This document shows, one piece after another, positions 1 through 7,328 of a stretch of 15,747 bases of DNA. Source of the DNA: an uncultured Planctomycetaceae bacterium (GTDB lineage Bacteria > Planctomycetota > Planctomycetia > Pirellulales > UBA1268); assembly GCA_903885855.1 (NCBI GenBank), contig CAISKG010000544.1, positions 1 to 15,747 on the forward strand, in the 5' to 3' direction. Both the position numbers and the translations under genes were made by a program. Within the stretch, counting starts at the first letter, position 1. Every line of letters starts with the position of its first letter. Under the pieces are notes generated by a model. It searched no databases. It was not told the DNA's origin and saw only the letters and a list, made by a program, of their open reading frames with translations.

Positions 1-1103
1 AGCCCCGCCACCAGCGCCAGAAGCGCCGCCACCGGCACGATCCACGGCCACGGCGGGCGGCGCGGCCGCGGCCCCGCCGCCGCGCCGGCCGTCACCGCGG
101 CCCGGTCGACCTCGAGATCGACGCCCAGCGTGCCCGCCAGATCGGCGAGGTCGGCGACGAGCGCCGCCGGCCGCTGGTAGCGGTCGTCCGGGTTCTTCTC
201 CAGCAGCCGTGCCACGATCGCCTCGAGCCCCGGCGGCACGTCCGGTCGATCCTCCGCCACCGACGGCGGCGCGCTCTGTTGGTGCTGGAGCAGCTTCTGC
301 ACGAGCGTCCCCTCGGAGAAGGGAGGGCGCCCCGTGAGCATGAAGAACATCGTGCAGCCGAGGGAGTAGAGATCGCTGCGGACGTCGGCCGCCCGCGGAT
401 CGCGTGCCTGCTCGGGGGAGATGTAGTCGAAGGTTCCCAGCGTCATGCCGCTGGTGGTCAGGTCGGGCACGCCCTCCATCGTCGGGAGCCGTGCCAGGCC
501 CATGTCGACCAGCCGCGCGCGGCCCGCCGGCGTGACGATGATGTTCGAGGGCTTGATGTCGCGGTGCACCACGCCGCGGTCGCTGGCGTGCTCGAGCGCC
601 TCGGCGACCTGCACGGTGAAGCGGATCGTGCTCGGCACGTCGAGCGGCCCCTGCCCCAGCACCGTGTCGCGGAGGTTCGTCCCCTCGATGTACTCGAAGA
701 CGATGAAGTGCCAGCCGCCGTCGGAGCCGACCGCGTGGACGCGGCCGATGTTCTCGTGGTCGAGGCGCGCCGCCAGCTGGGCCTCGTTCTTGAAGCGGCG
801 CAGGGTGTCGACGTCGGAGGAGTGCTGCCGCGACAGCACCTTCACCGCCACGACCCGGTCGAGCGTGGTGTCGACGGCGCGGAACACCGCGCCCATCCCG
901 CCCCCCCCGACGAAGCGTTCGAGGTTGTAGTGGCCGAGCGCGTGCCCCTCGAGGGCCCGGCCGATCTCCTCCATGCTCGTGGCCACCACCGGCGCCGGCG
1001 CACGCCCCGGTGAGATCACGGTGCCGTCGTCGGCCCCCCGCCGGACGCGCGACGAGCCGTCGCCGGGGCCGGGGGGAGGAGATGGAGCGGCGGTGGAATC
1101 CAT
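1..1103 (-). CDS. Serine/threonine protein kinase, Pkn type, partial (C-terminus beyond window start)
   Basis: The reading frame runs from an ATG at 1103 to the window edge without a stop, giving 367 visible residues. Kinase motifs appear in order: glycine loop GGGGMGAVF (about 66-74), ATP-binding lysine in VAVKVL (K88), catalytic HRDIKPSN (180-187), a metal-binding motif that reads DMG instead of DFG (200-202), SPEQ (229-232) and SDLYSLG (244-249). After the kinase domain come a Pro/Arg-rich linker and the start of a hydrophobic segment (WPWIVPVAALLALVAG), the membrane helix usual in bacterial receptor-like kinases, so a C-terminal domain outside the membrane is expected beyond position 1. 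The first 43 residues are Pro/Gly-rich. An in-frame ATG at 974 (MEEIGRAL) is an alternative start, and neither has a good Shine-Dalgarno. It diverges from the HdeD-like gene. The substrate is unknown. Confidence 0.93.
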   Translation of the reverse strand, partial: MDSTAAPSPPPGPGDGSSRVRRGADDGTVISPGRAPAPVVATSMEEIGRALEGHALGHYNLERFVGGGGMGAVFRAVDTTLDRVVAVKVLSRQHSSDVDTLRRFKNEAQLAARLDHENIGRVHAVGSDGGWHFIVFEYIEGTNLRDTVLGQGPLDVPSTIRFTVQVAEALEHASDRGVVHRDIKPSNIIVTPAGRARLVDMGLARLPTMEGVPDLTTSGMTLGTFDYISPEQARDPRAADVRSDLYSLGCTMFFMLTGRPPFSEGTLVQKLLQHQQSAPPSVAEDRPDVPPGLEAIVARLLEKNPDDRYQRPAALVADLADLAGTLGVDLEVDRAAVTAGAAAGPRPRRPPWPWIVPVAALLALVAG

Positions 1104-1262
1104 CGTGCGACGGCCCCGCGAGGGGGGTGCGGGGCGGGGCGGGCAGGCGGGCGGGGCGACGGTGGCGGATGGCCGCGGTCCCCGTGGGATAGGATACCTC
1201 GCTTCCGCGACGCCCATGGGCCCGCGGGCGCGTTCTCCCCACCGCGCAGGATCCCTCCACCG

Positions 1263-1898
1263 ATGAGCGAGCCGGCCGCCCCCCTTCCCGATCCGCCCCC
1301 GCGCGTCTCCTTCGACGACCTCCTTCCGGAGCACGCGTCGGCGCCCGGCGGCCCCTTCGCCCGCATCGCGGGCTCGACGTTCAAGCTCGGCGTGGCGCTC
1401 GCCCTCCTCGGCGTCGTGGCCATCGCGGCGCCGTGGGCGGTGGCGACGGCCATCGACGTGCTCTGCGGGGCGCTGCTGGTCGCCGCCGGGCTGGGGCAGC
1501 TGGCGCTCGCCTCCCGTTCGTTCGACTGGCGCGGCTTCTGGCTGGCGCTGGTGTGCGGGGCGCTGTCGCTGGTCGGCGGCACCGCGATGCTCGCCATTCC
1601 CCGGGCCGGCGTGGGGGCGATCGTGGTCTTCGTGGGGCTGCTCCTGGCCTTCGAGGCCGCGGCGAAATTCGCGGTGGCGTGGTCCTTCCGCGACGCCTAC
1701 CCGACCCGGTGGGTGCTGTTCGACGCCATCCTCACGTCGTTCCTCGCCCTCCTCCTGCTCACCGCCCGCGGCGACGACACCGGCACGCTGTTGGGGGTGC
1801 TGGTGGGGGTCAACCTCCTCTCCAGCGGCCTGACGTTCATGGCGACGGGCTGGACGCTGCGCCGGGGGGCGGATGCCTTCCGGGGGCGTCCGCGGTGA
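1263..1898 (+). CDS. HdeD-like (DUF308) integral membrane protein
   Basis: A 211-residue protein with a soluble Pro-rich N-terminus (about 1-35) followed by roughly six hydrophobic segments: about 40-60, 63-80, 92-112, 115-138, 148-165 and 173-193. The length, the paired-helix pattern and the short Arg-rich tail (LRRGADAFRGRPR) fit the HdeD/DUF308 family. Members include the acid-resistance protein HdeD of enterics, but most have no known role. The start is the ATG at 1263, 159 bases after the divergent kinase start. Only a weak AGGA lies upstream. Its last 62 bases overlap the 3' end of the convergent MATE gene, and a hairpin lies just before its stop. The family call rests on topology more than on a signature motif. 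Confidence 0.75.
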   Translation: MSEPAAPLPDPPPRVSFDDLLPEHASAPGGPFARIAGSTFKLGVALALLGVVAIAAPWAVATAIDVLCGALLVAAGLGQLALASRSFDWRGFWLALVCGALSLVGGTAMLAIPRAGVGAIVVFVGLLLAFEAAAKFAVAWSFRDAYPTRWVLFDAILTSFLALLLLTARGDDTGTLLGVLVGVNLLSSGLTFMATGWTLRRGADAFRGRPR

Positions 1899-3228
1899 GG
1901 CGGAGGAAGCGCACCAGGAAGAAGATCCCCGTCCCCACCATCCAGGGCAGATAGCCCGCCCACACCCCCGCGGCGCCCCAGCCGCAGCGGAACGTCAGCC
2001 ACCACACCGTCGGCAGGCTCAAGCCCCAGTAGCACACGGCGTTGGCGAGCATGGGCACGCGGTTGTCGAGCAGGCCGCGGAGCGCCCCCAGGCTCACCGA
2101 CTGGATCGCGTCGGACACCTGATAGATGCCGGCGATGCTCACGAGCGTGCCTGCCAGGGCCGCCACGGCGGGGTCGTCGGTGAACAGGCGCGCGAGCCGG
2201 CTGCCGCCCCCCACGTACACCACCGCGCAGCACCCCATCACGGCCGCGCCGAGGAGCACCGCCACCAGCGCCGTGCGCCGCGCCGCCGGCCGATCGCCGG
2301 CGCCGACGGCCTGGGCCACGCGCACGCTCGTCGCCGTGGCCAGCGACACCGGCACCATCCAGGCCAGCGAGGCGATGCTCACGGTCACCATGTTGGCCGC
2401 CAGGGCCTCCGTCCCCACGCGCCCCAGGAACAGCGCCCCGACCGCGAAGGCTCCCCCCTCGAGGACGTCCTGCGCGGCGACCGGCAGCCCGGCGCGGAAC
2501 AGCCCCGCCACCCGTCCCCAATCGGGGAGGGCGAGCCGGCCGGCGGCGAGCCGCGGTTCGGCCGACACCCACGTCACCAGCGCCACCGCGTGCACCCAGC
2601 GGGCCAGGAACGTCGCCCAGCCGGCGCCCACCAGCCCCAGCGCCGGCAGGCCCGCGTGGCCGAAGACGAGCCCCCACGCCAAGAGCGCGTTGAAGAGCAC
2701 CGCCAGCGCCATGAAGGCGAACACCGGCCAGGGCCGGTCGACCGCCTCCGCGACCTGCCCCAGGACGACGGCCGTGATCGCCGCCGGCATCGACCAGGCG
2801 ACGAGCAGCAGGTAGCCACGCGCCGCGTCGGTGACCTCCGGCGGCTGCCCGAGGAAGGGGAGCAGCGGCACCACGGCCGTCAGCACCAGGGCCACCCCGA
2901 TCCCCACCACGAGGCCCAGGACCACGCCGGCGCGGGCCGTGTGCGCGGCCTCGGCCCGGTCGCCGGCGCCGTGCGCCCGCGCGGTGCTCGGGGAGACGGC
3001 CCCCACCGCGCCGTAGGCGAAGTAGAGCGCGAACATCACCAGGTTGCCCGCCAGCGCCGCGGCGGCCAGCGGCACCGGGCCGAGGCGCCCCACGAAGGCC
3101 GTGTCGACGAGTTGGATGAGCACCTGCCCCGCCTGCCCGAGGAGCATCGGCGCGGCGAGCGCCGCCAGCGACCGCACGACCGCGCCGGTGGGCGCGGCCC
3201 GGGGGAAGAGGACGGGGGACGATGGCAT
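1837..3228 (-). CDS. MATE family efflux transporter (NorM/DinF-like)
   Basis: A 463-residue protein with about 12 hydrophobic segments, the usual length and topology for multidrug and toxic compound extrusion (MATE) carriers, which export cationic drugs or metabolites in exchange for Na+ or H+. Typical features are the first-helix region MLLGQAGQVLIQLVDTAFVG (about 28-47) and the matching second-half segment LAANMVTVSIASLAWMVP, showing the internal duplication of the family. It ends in a Pro/Ser-rich tail (GRHPPPGAASSPSP). The ATG at 3228 has no clear Shine-Dalgarno, and the gene is 85 bases downstream of the dehydrogenase, with a hairpin between them. Its 3' end overlaps the convergent HdeD-like gene by 62 bases. 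Substrate and coupling ion cannot be read from the sequence. Confidence 0.93.
   Translation of the reverse strand: MPSSPVLFPRAAPTGAVVRSLAALAAPMLLGQAGQVLIQLVDTAFVGRLGPVPLAAAALAGNLVMFALYFAYGAVGAVSPSTARAHGAGDRAEAAHTARAGVVLGLVVGIGVALVLTAVVPLLPFLGQPPEVTDAARGYLLLVAWSMPAAITAVVLGQVAEAVDRPWPVFAFMALAVLFNALLAWGLVFGHAGLPALGLVGAGWATFLARWVHAVALVTWVSAEPRLAAGRLALPDWGRVAGLFRAGLPVAAQDVLEGGAFAVGALFLGRVGTEALAANMVTVSIASLAWMVPVSLATATSVRVAQAVGAGDRPAARRTALVAVLLGAAVMGCCAVVYVGGGSRLARLFTDDPAVAALAGTLVSIAGIYQVSDAIQSVSLGALRGLLDNRVPMLANAVCYWGLSLPTVWWLTFRCGWGAAGVWAGYLPWMVGTGIFFLVRFLRLTADAPGRHPPPGAASSPSP
1869..1893. terminator. Hairpin before the HdeD-like stop, inside the convergent overlap
   Basis: GCGGATGCC and GGCGTCCGC form a 9-bp stem with one G.T pair and a 7-base loop, ending 2 bases before the HdeD-like stop codon. 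No T-tract follows, so termination is only possible. Confidence 0.35.
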
Positions 3229-3293
3229 GCGGGGTCGCCGGGGCTCGCTCCGGGGGGCGCCGCGCCGGGAGCCGTCGCGGGGGGGTGCATGGT

Positions 3294-3308
3294 AGCCGGT
3301 CCCCGGCT
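3294..3308 (-). terminator. Hairpin after the 2-hydroxyacid dehydrogenase gene
   Basis: AGCCGG and CCGGCT form a perfect 6-bp stem with a 3-base loop, 5 bases past the dehydrogenase stop and before the MATE gene. There is no T-tract. Confidence 0.3.
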
Positions 3309-3313
3309 GCCGG

Positions 3314-4306
3314 TCAGTTGACGACGTTGCGCGGCGGCCGCCCCTCGAGCACCCGGCGGATGTTGGTGCTCCCCTTGATGCGCATGTCGTCGAGCCCCTG
3401 CTCGGAATAGAAGGCGGCGTGCGGATTGAGGATCACCCGGTCGTGGGCCAGCGTCCCCGGGGTGCGCCAGGCGGCCACGAGCGGGTCGTCGTCCGGGGGA
3501 GGCTCCGTCTCGAGGACGTCGAGCGCCGCGCCGCGCAGGTGCTCCGACTCGATCGCCGCGAGCACCGCGGCCGCGTCCACGCAGCCGCCGCGGGCGGTGT
3601 TCACGAGGAAGCTGCCGCGCGGCAGGAGCGCCAGGGTGCGGGCGTCGACCAGATGCTGCGTCTCGGGGGTGCGCGGGCAGTGCAGCGACAGCGCCCGGAT
3701 CTGCGGCAGCATCTCCTCGAGCGTCTCGCAGCGTTCCACCCCCAGCGCCTTGTCGAGGCCGTCGACCGCGTAGGGATCGAAGAACAGCACCCGCATCCCG
3801 AGGGCGCGGGCGCGCAGCGCCGTCGCGGTGCCGATCCGCCCCAGCCCCACGATCCCCAGGGCCAGGCCGCGCAGCCGCTCCAGCGGCCGCACCTGCTCGT
3901 AGATCCACTCCCCGCGGCGCCCCTGGAGGCGCGTGTTCATGAAGGCCACGCCGCGCATCATCGAGAGGAGCATGGCGATCGCCGAATCGGCCACCTCCTC
4001 GGTGCCGTAGTCGGGGACGTTGGCGACCGCGATCCCGCGCTTCCGCGCCGCGGCCCGGTCGACGTTGTCGTAGCCCACCCCGCAGCGCACGATGATCCGG
4101 CAGCGTTCGAGACGGTCGATGGTGGCCGGGCCGATGGAGAGGAAGTGGTACATCATGATCGCGTCGGCCTGCTCGACGCGCCCGCGGAGCGCCTCCTCGG
4201 AGAAGGCGTCGAGGGCCACGACGTCGGCGAGGTCGCCGAGGATCCGCTCCTCGTGATGGAGCGGCGGGCGGATGAAATCGGTGACGACGACCAGGGCGCG
4301 CGGCAT
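3314..4306 (-). CDS. D-isomer-specific 2-hydroxyacid dehydrogenase, CtBP-like
   Basis: A 330-residue NAD-dependent dehydrogenase of the D-2-hydroxyacid family (phosphoglycerate dehydrogenase, glyoxylate/hydroxypyruvate reductase, CtBP). Seen directly: the substrate-side motif VRCGVGYDNVD (73-83), the nucleotide-binding loop GLGRIG (154-159) followed by an acidic residue in FFDPY (D177), catalytic Arg in NTARGG (R239), Glu in LDVLETEP (E266 or E268) and His in NPHAAFYSEQ (H296). The HAAFYSEQ context and VPDYGTEEVAD (97-107) resemble the C-terminal-binding-protein branch more than SerA, and there is no ACT domain. It probably reduces a 2-keto acid, but the substrate is not predictable. It lies 37 bases downstream of the acyl-CoA ligase on the same strand, so co-transcription is likely. 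The start ATG lacks an obvious ribosome-binding site. Confidence 0.93.
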   Translation of the reverse strand: MPRALVVVTDFIRPPLHHEERILGDLADVVALDAFSEEALRGRVEQADAIMMYHFLSIGPATIDRLERCRIIVRCGVGYDNVDRAAARKRGIAVANVPDYGTEEVADSAIAMLLSMMRGVAFMNTRLQGRRGEWIYEQVRPLERLRGLALGIVGLGRIGTATALRARALGMRVLFFDPYAVDGLDKALGVERCETLEEMLPQIRALSLHCPRTPETQHLVDARTLALLPRGSFLVNTARGGCVDAAAVLAAIESEHLRGAALDVLETEPPPDDDPLVAAWRTPGTLAHDRVILNPHAAFYSEQGLDDMRIKGSTNIRRVLEGRPPRNVVN

Positions 4307-4343
4307 GGGGAGGTATTCCGGGGTGAGGATCAGGGGGGCGTGA

Positions 4344-6011
4344 TCACTCCGCCGCCAGGCGGCGGCGGATCTCCTTCTTGTCGACCTTGCCCACGCTCGT
4401 CCGCGGGAGGGCGTCGACGAAGCGGATCTCGGTGAGGATGGCGCGCTTGTGGATCGTGCCGTCGTCGATGGAGCGGTGGAGGAAGCGGCCCAGGTCGCGC
4501 TCGCTCACGCTCCCCGCGGCCCCCTCGCGGAGCACCACCAGGGCGCAGGGGTGCTCGTCCCACTTCGGGTCGGGCCGCGCCACCACCGCCACCTCCCGCA
4601 CCGACTCGTGGCGGCTCAGGGCGCTCTCGAGCTCCTGCGAGGAGATCCACTCCCCGCCGATCTTGATCACATCCTTGAGCCGGTCGGTGATGCGGATGTA
4701 GCCGTCGGCGTCGAGGTAGGCGATGTCGCCGGTGTGGAGCCAGCCCCCCTGCCAGAGCTCGCGGCTGCGGTCCTCGTCGCGGTAGTAGCCGGCCGTCAGC
4801 CAGGGGCAACGCAGCACCAGTTCGCCGGTCTCGCGGCTCGCCGGCGGGAGGATCGCGCCGTCGGTGCCCATGATGCGCGCCTCCACCAGCGGAAAGGCGA
4901 AGCCGGTGCGGCAGAGGACGTCGAGGCGCGTGTCGTCGTCGGCCGCGGCGTGCTCCGGCTTCCAGTGGGGCGCGGCCACCACCGGGCAGGTCTCCGACAT
5001 CCCGTAGCCCCCCATGATGCGGATCCCGCGGGCCTGCGCCGCGGCGGCGAGCCCCTTGGGGAGCGGCGCGCCGCCGATGACGAGCTTCAGGCCGCTGAAG
5101 TCGAGCCCGGCCGCCGCCGGATGGTGGAGGAGCATCTGCACGAGCGTCGGCACGCAGTGGGAGAAGGTGACGCGGTGGCGCACGATCCATTCGGCGAGGC
5201 GCTGGGGCTCGTAACGGCCGGGATAGACCTGCTCGATGCCGAGCATCGTCGCCAGGTAGGGAATGCCCCAGGCGTGGACGTGGAACATCGGCGTCAGCGG
5301 CAGGTAGACGTCGTCGGCGGCGATCCCCACCGGCCGGTGGTGGGCCGCGAAGGTGGCCCCGGCGGCGAGCGTGTGGAGCACGATCTGCCGGTGGGTGAAG
5401 AACACCCCCTTGGGATCGCCGGTGGTGCCGGTGGTGTAGAAGAGGGTGGCGACGGTGTTCTCGTCGAGGTCGGGCCAGGGCCAGCCCCCGGCCGCCTCGC
5501 CGGCGCGGGCCGCCAGCAGCGGCTCGTAGTCGCCGGCCAGCGGCAGCGTCGTCTCGGGCGCGACGCCGTCGTCGGAGAGCGAGATCCACGTGCGCACCTC
5601 CGGCAGCGACGGCGCGAGGCCCGCGGCGATCTCGAGGAAGTCGGGGTGCACGAGGACGAGCGAGTCGCCGGCGTGCCGGATCGTCCAGCCGATCTGCTCG
5701 GGCGTGAGGCGGACGTTCACGGTGTGGAGGACCGCACCGATCATCGGCACCGCGAAGAACATCTCCAGGTAGCGGTGGCTGTCCCAGTCCATGACGCCGA
5801 CGCGATCGCCCGGCCGGACGCCGAGGCCCACCAGGAGCGCCGCCGCCCGGTCGACGCGCGCGAGGAACTCGGCGTAGTCGTGGGAGCGGACGTCGCGGTA
5901 GGTGATCCTCGTCGCCGGCGCCCAGGCACGGACGCGCGAGAGCAGGTCGCGGATGAGGAGCTGCTGGACCGGCGGGGCGATCCAGGGTGCGCCGGCGGGG
6001 GGCGGGTGCAT
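4344..6011 (-). CDS. AMP-forming fatty-acyl-CoA ligase (AMP-binding domain)
   Basis: A 555-residue enzyme of the adenylate-forming superfamily, which activates a carboxylate with ATP to an acyl-AMP and transfers it to CoA. All core motifs are present: phosphate loop YTTGTTGDPKG (192-202), MFHVHAWG (242-249), GGAPLPKG (313-320), GGYGMSET (334-341), GWLHTGD (423-429), the hinge ITDRLKDVIKIGGEWIS (441-457), and the C-terminal catalytic lysine in PRTSVGK (K542). The length and the WIS motif match the medium/long-chain acyl-CoA ligase branch (AlkK-, FadD3- or DmdB-like annotations), and chain length cannot be fixed. There is no signal peptide, so it is cytoplasmic. It sits 37 bases after the broken sialidase gene and 37 before the dehydrogenase. 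The ATG at 6011 has only a distant GGAG. Confidence 0.94.
   Translation of the reverse strand: MHPPPAGAPWIAPPVQQLLIRDLLSRVRAWAPATRITYRDVRSHDYAEFLARVDRAAALLVGLGVRPGDRVGVMDWDSHRYLEMFFAVPMIGAVLHTVNVRLTPEQIGWTIRHAGDSLVLVHPDFLEIAAGLAPSLPEVRTWISLSDDGVAPETTLPLAGDYEPLLAARAGEAAGGWPWPDLDENTVATLFYTTGTTGDPKGVFFTHRQIVLHTLAAGATFAAHHRPVGIAADDVYLPLTPMFHVHAWGIPYLATMLGIEQVYPGRYEPQRLAEWIVRHRVTFSHCVPTLVQMLLHHPAAAGLDFSGLKLVIGGAPLPKGLAAAAQARGIRIMGGYGMSETCPVVAAPHWKPEHAAADDDTRLDVLCRTGFAFPLVEARIMGTDGAILPPASRETGELVLRCPWLTAGYYRDEDRSRELWQGGWLHTGDIAYLDADGYIRITDRLKDVIKIGGEWISSQELESALSRHESVREVAVVARPDPKWDEHPCALVVLREGAAGSVSERDLGRFLHRSIDDGTIHKRAILTEIRFVDALPRTSVGKVDKKEIRRRLAAE
4348..4369 (-). terminator. Hairpin at the 3' end of the acyl-CoA ligase gene
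   Basis: TCCGCCGCC and GGCGGCGGA form a 9-bp stem with a 4-base loop, in the last codons of the gene. A GTGATCAC palindrome (4340-4347) overlaps the stop. The stem is low-complexity and may only reflect GC-rich arginine codons. Confidence 0.25.
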
Positions 6012-6048
6012 GGCGGGAGGGGCTCCGCGGGACGGTGCGGGGGGCGGC

Positions 6049-7254
6049 TCACCGGCCGTCGCCGGCCCGGATCCACGCCTCGTCGAAGGCGGCGTGCTTC
6101 ATCGACTTCCCCCCCGGGACGAAATAACTGTACACGGCGTGGATCGTGCCGTCGGCCCCCTGGATCACCGCCGGGTAGTGGAAGCTCCCCTCGCCGCCGC
6201 GCTCCAGATGGCGGATCACCGGCCAGGTGCGCCCCTCGTCGTCGGAGAGGCTCACCGCCAGGCTCGAGCGCCCCTCGGTGGTGTCGTTGTGGACGAGGAT
6301 CCACGCCCCCCCGGCGAGGCGCACGCCGTCGAGCCCCGATCCGGGATTGGGGAGATCGGCCACACCGACGTCGCCCCACGTCTCGCCGCCGTCGGAGGAC
6401 TAGGCCACCCGCACGCGCTCGAGCGTGCCGTTCTCGCGCATGTAGGCCACGAGCGTGCCGTCGCGCCGCTCGAGGACGGCGGGCTGGATGTTGCCGAAGC
6501 CGATCAGCGGGGCGCTCGCGCGCCACGTCCGGCCGTCGTCGTCGGAGAGGGCCATGAGGGAGAAGGAGTAGGTGTCGGAATAGAGCGGCAGCACGAGCCG
6601 CCCGGCGCTCGTCCGCGTCGGCTTGCAGCGCGGCTGCCAGCCGAGGCGGCGCGCGAGCACGTCGCCGAGCGGGCCGTCGAGCCGGCGGAAGTACTCCTCG
6701 GCGCGCGCCCGGTCACCTTCCGGCATTCCAGCGAGGCGGGCCGCGGCGAGCTCCCGGGCGCGGGCGGAGAAGTCGTCGGGCTTGAGCCACACCACCCCCT
6801 GCCAGTCCCAGCGGGGCGGGCCGGGGGCGAGGAAGTCGCGCGACGTGCGGTAGTTGGTGAGCGCCGAGCCCCACTGGTTGTCGAGGATGATCGGCCAGAA
6901 GAGCCACAGCGTGCCGCCGTCGAGGAACAGGCAGGTGTTGCAGTCGGGGAAGCCGGGGTTGTCGGCCAGCACGAAGGGCTCGCTCCACGCGCCCCCGCCG
7001 GCCGGCCGCCGCGCGCCGAGCACCGCGACGTCGTCGGCCTTGCGCTCGCCCGAGCCGCGGTACCAGGAGACGAGCAGTTGCCCGTCGGGGAGCTCGACGA
7101 TCCCGGGGGCGTGGTTGTGCCGGGCGTCGAGCGGGAAGACGAACCCCGACTCGAACGCGGGCGGCGCGGCCGGCAGCGGCGCCGTCGGAAGGAGCGCGAC
7201 GAGGACGACGGCGACGAGCGACGCGACGGCGGGGAACGCGGGGCGCGGGGGCAT
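6049..7254 (-). pseudogene. Sialidase-like BNR-repeat secreted protein interrupted by an in-frame TAG
   Basis: One reading frame runs from the ATG at 7254 to a TGA at 6049-6051 (401 sense codons plus one internal stop). It is broken by a single amber codon, TAG, at 6402-6400 (codon 285), with no frame shift. The N-terminus is a signal peptide (hydrophobic about 8-24, then APLPAAPP). Three Asp-box motifs (SxDxGxxW) of the BNR/sialidase beta-propeller are seen: SDDDGRTW (237-244), SSDGGETW directly after the TAG (286-293), and SDDEGRTW further on. That homology continues across the stop in the same frame. Planctomycetes carry many such exported exo-alpha-sialidase-like proteins. Sialidase activity itself is not shown. 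If translated as is, a 284-residue fragment missing about 117 residues results. A GTG at 6363 could only restart a C-terminal piece. Genuine nonsense mutation and sequencing error are both possible. Confidence 0.85.
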
Positions 7255-7304
7255 GGCGGGGATCCGGGGAGGAGCGCCCGGCGGGCGGAGCGCCCCCGTG
7301 GACG

Positions 7305-7328
7305 CGGCCCGCCGCGGCGTGCGGGCCG
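7305..7328 (-). terminator. Hairpin immediately after the DUF1501 stop
   Basis: CGGCCCGC and GCGGGCCG form a perfect 8-bp stem with an 8-base loop, starting at the base after the stop codon and lying in the 74-base gap before the sialidase-like gene. There is no T-tract. Confidence 0.4.

Noticed and set aside
1873..3321. 482-codon plus-strand open frame
   Set aside because: Mirror of the MATE gene's codon structure; Arg/His/Gln-rich with no domain.
6049..6363. Separate 104-residue gene starting at GTG 6363
   Set aside because: It is in the same frame as, and homologous in continuation of, the upstream sialidase-like sequence, so it is better read as the severed C-terminus.
4449..6557. 702-codon plus-strand open frame
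   Set aside because: Antisense to the well-supported acyl-CoA ligase; biased Arg/His/Gly-rich composition and no recognisable motif.
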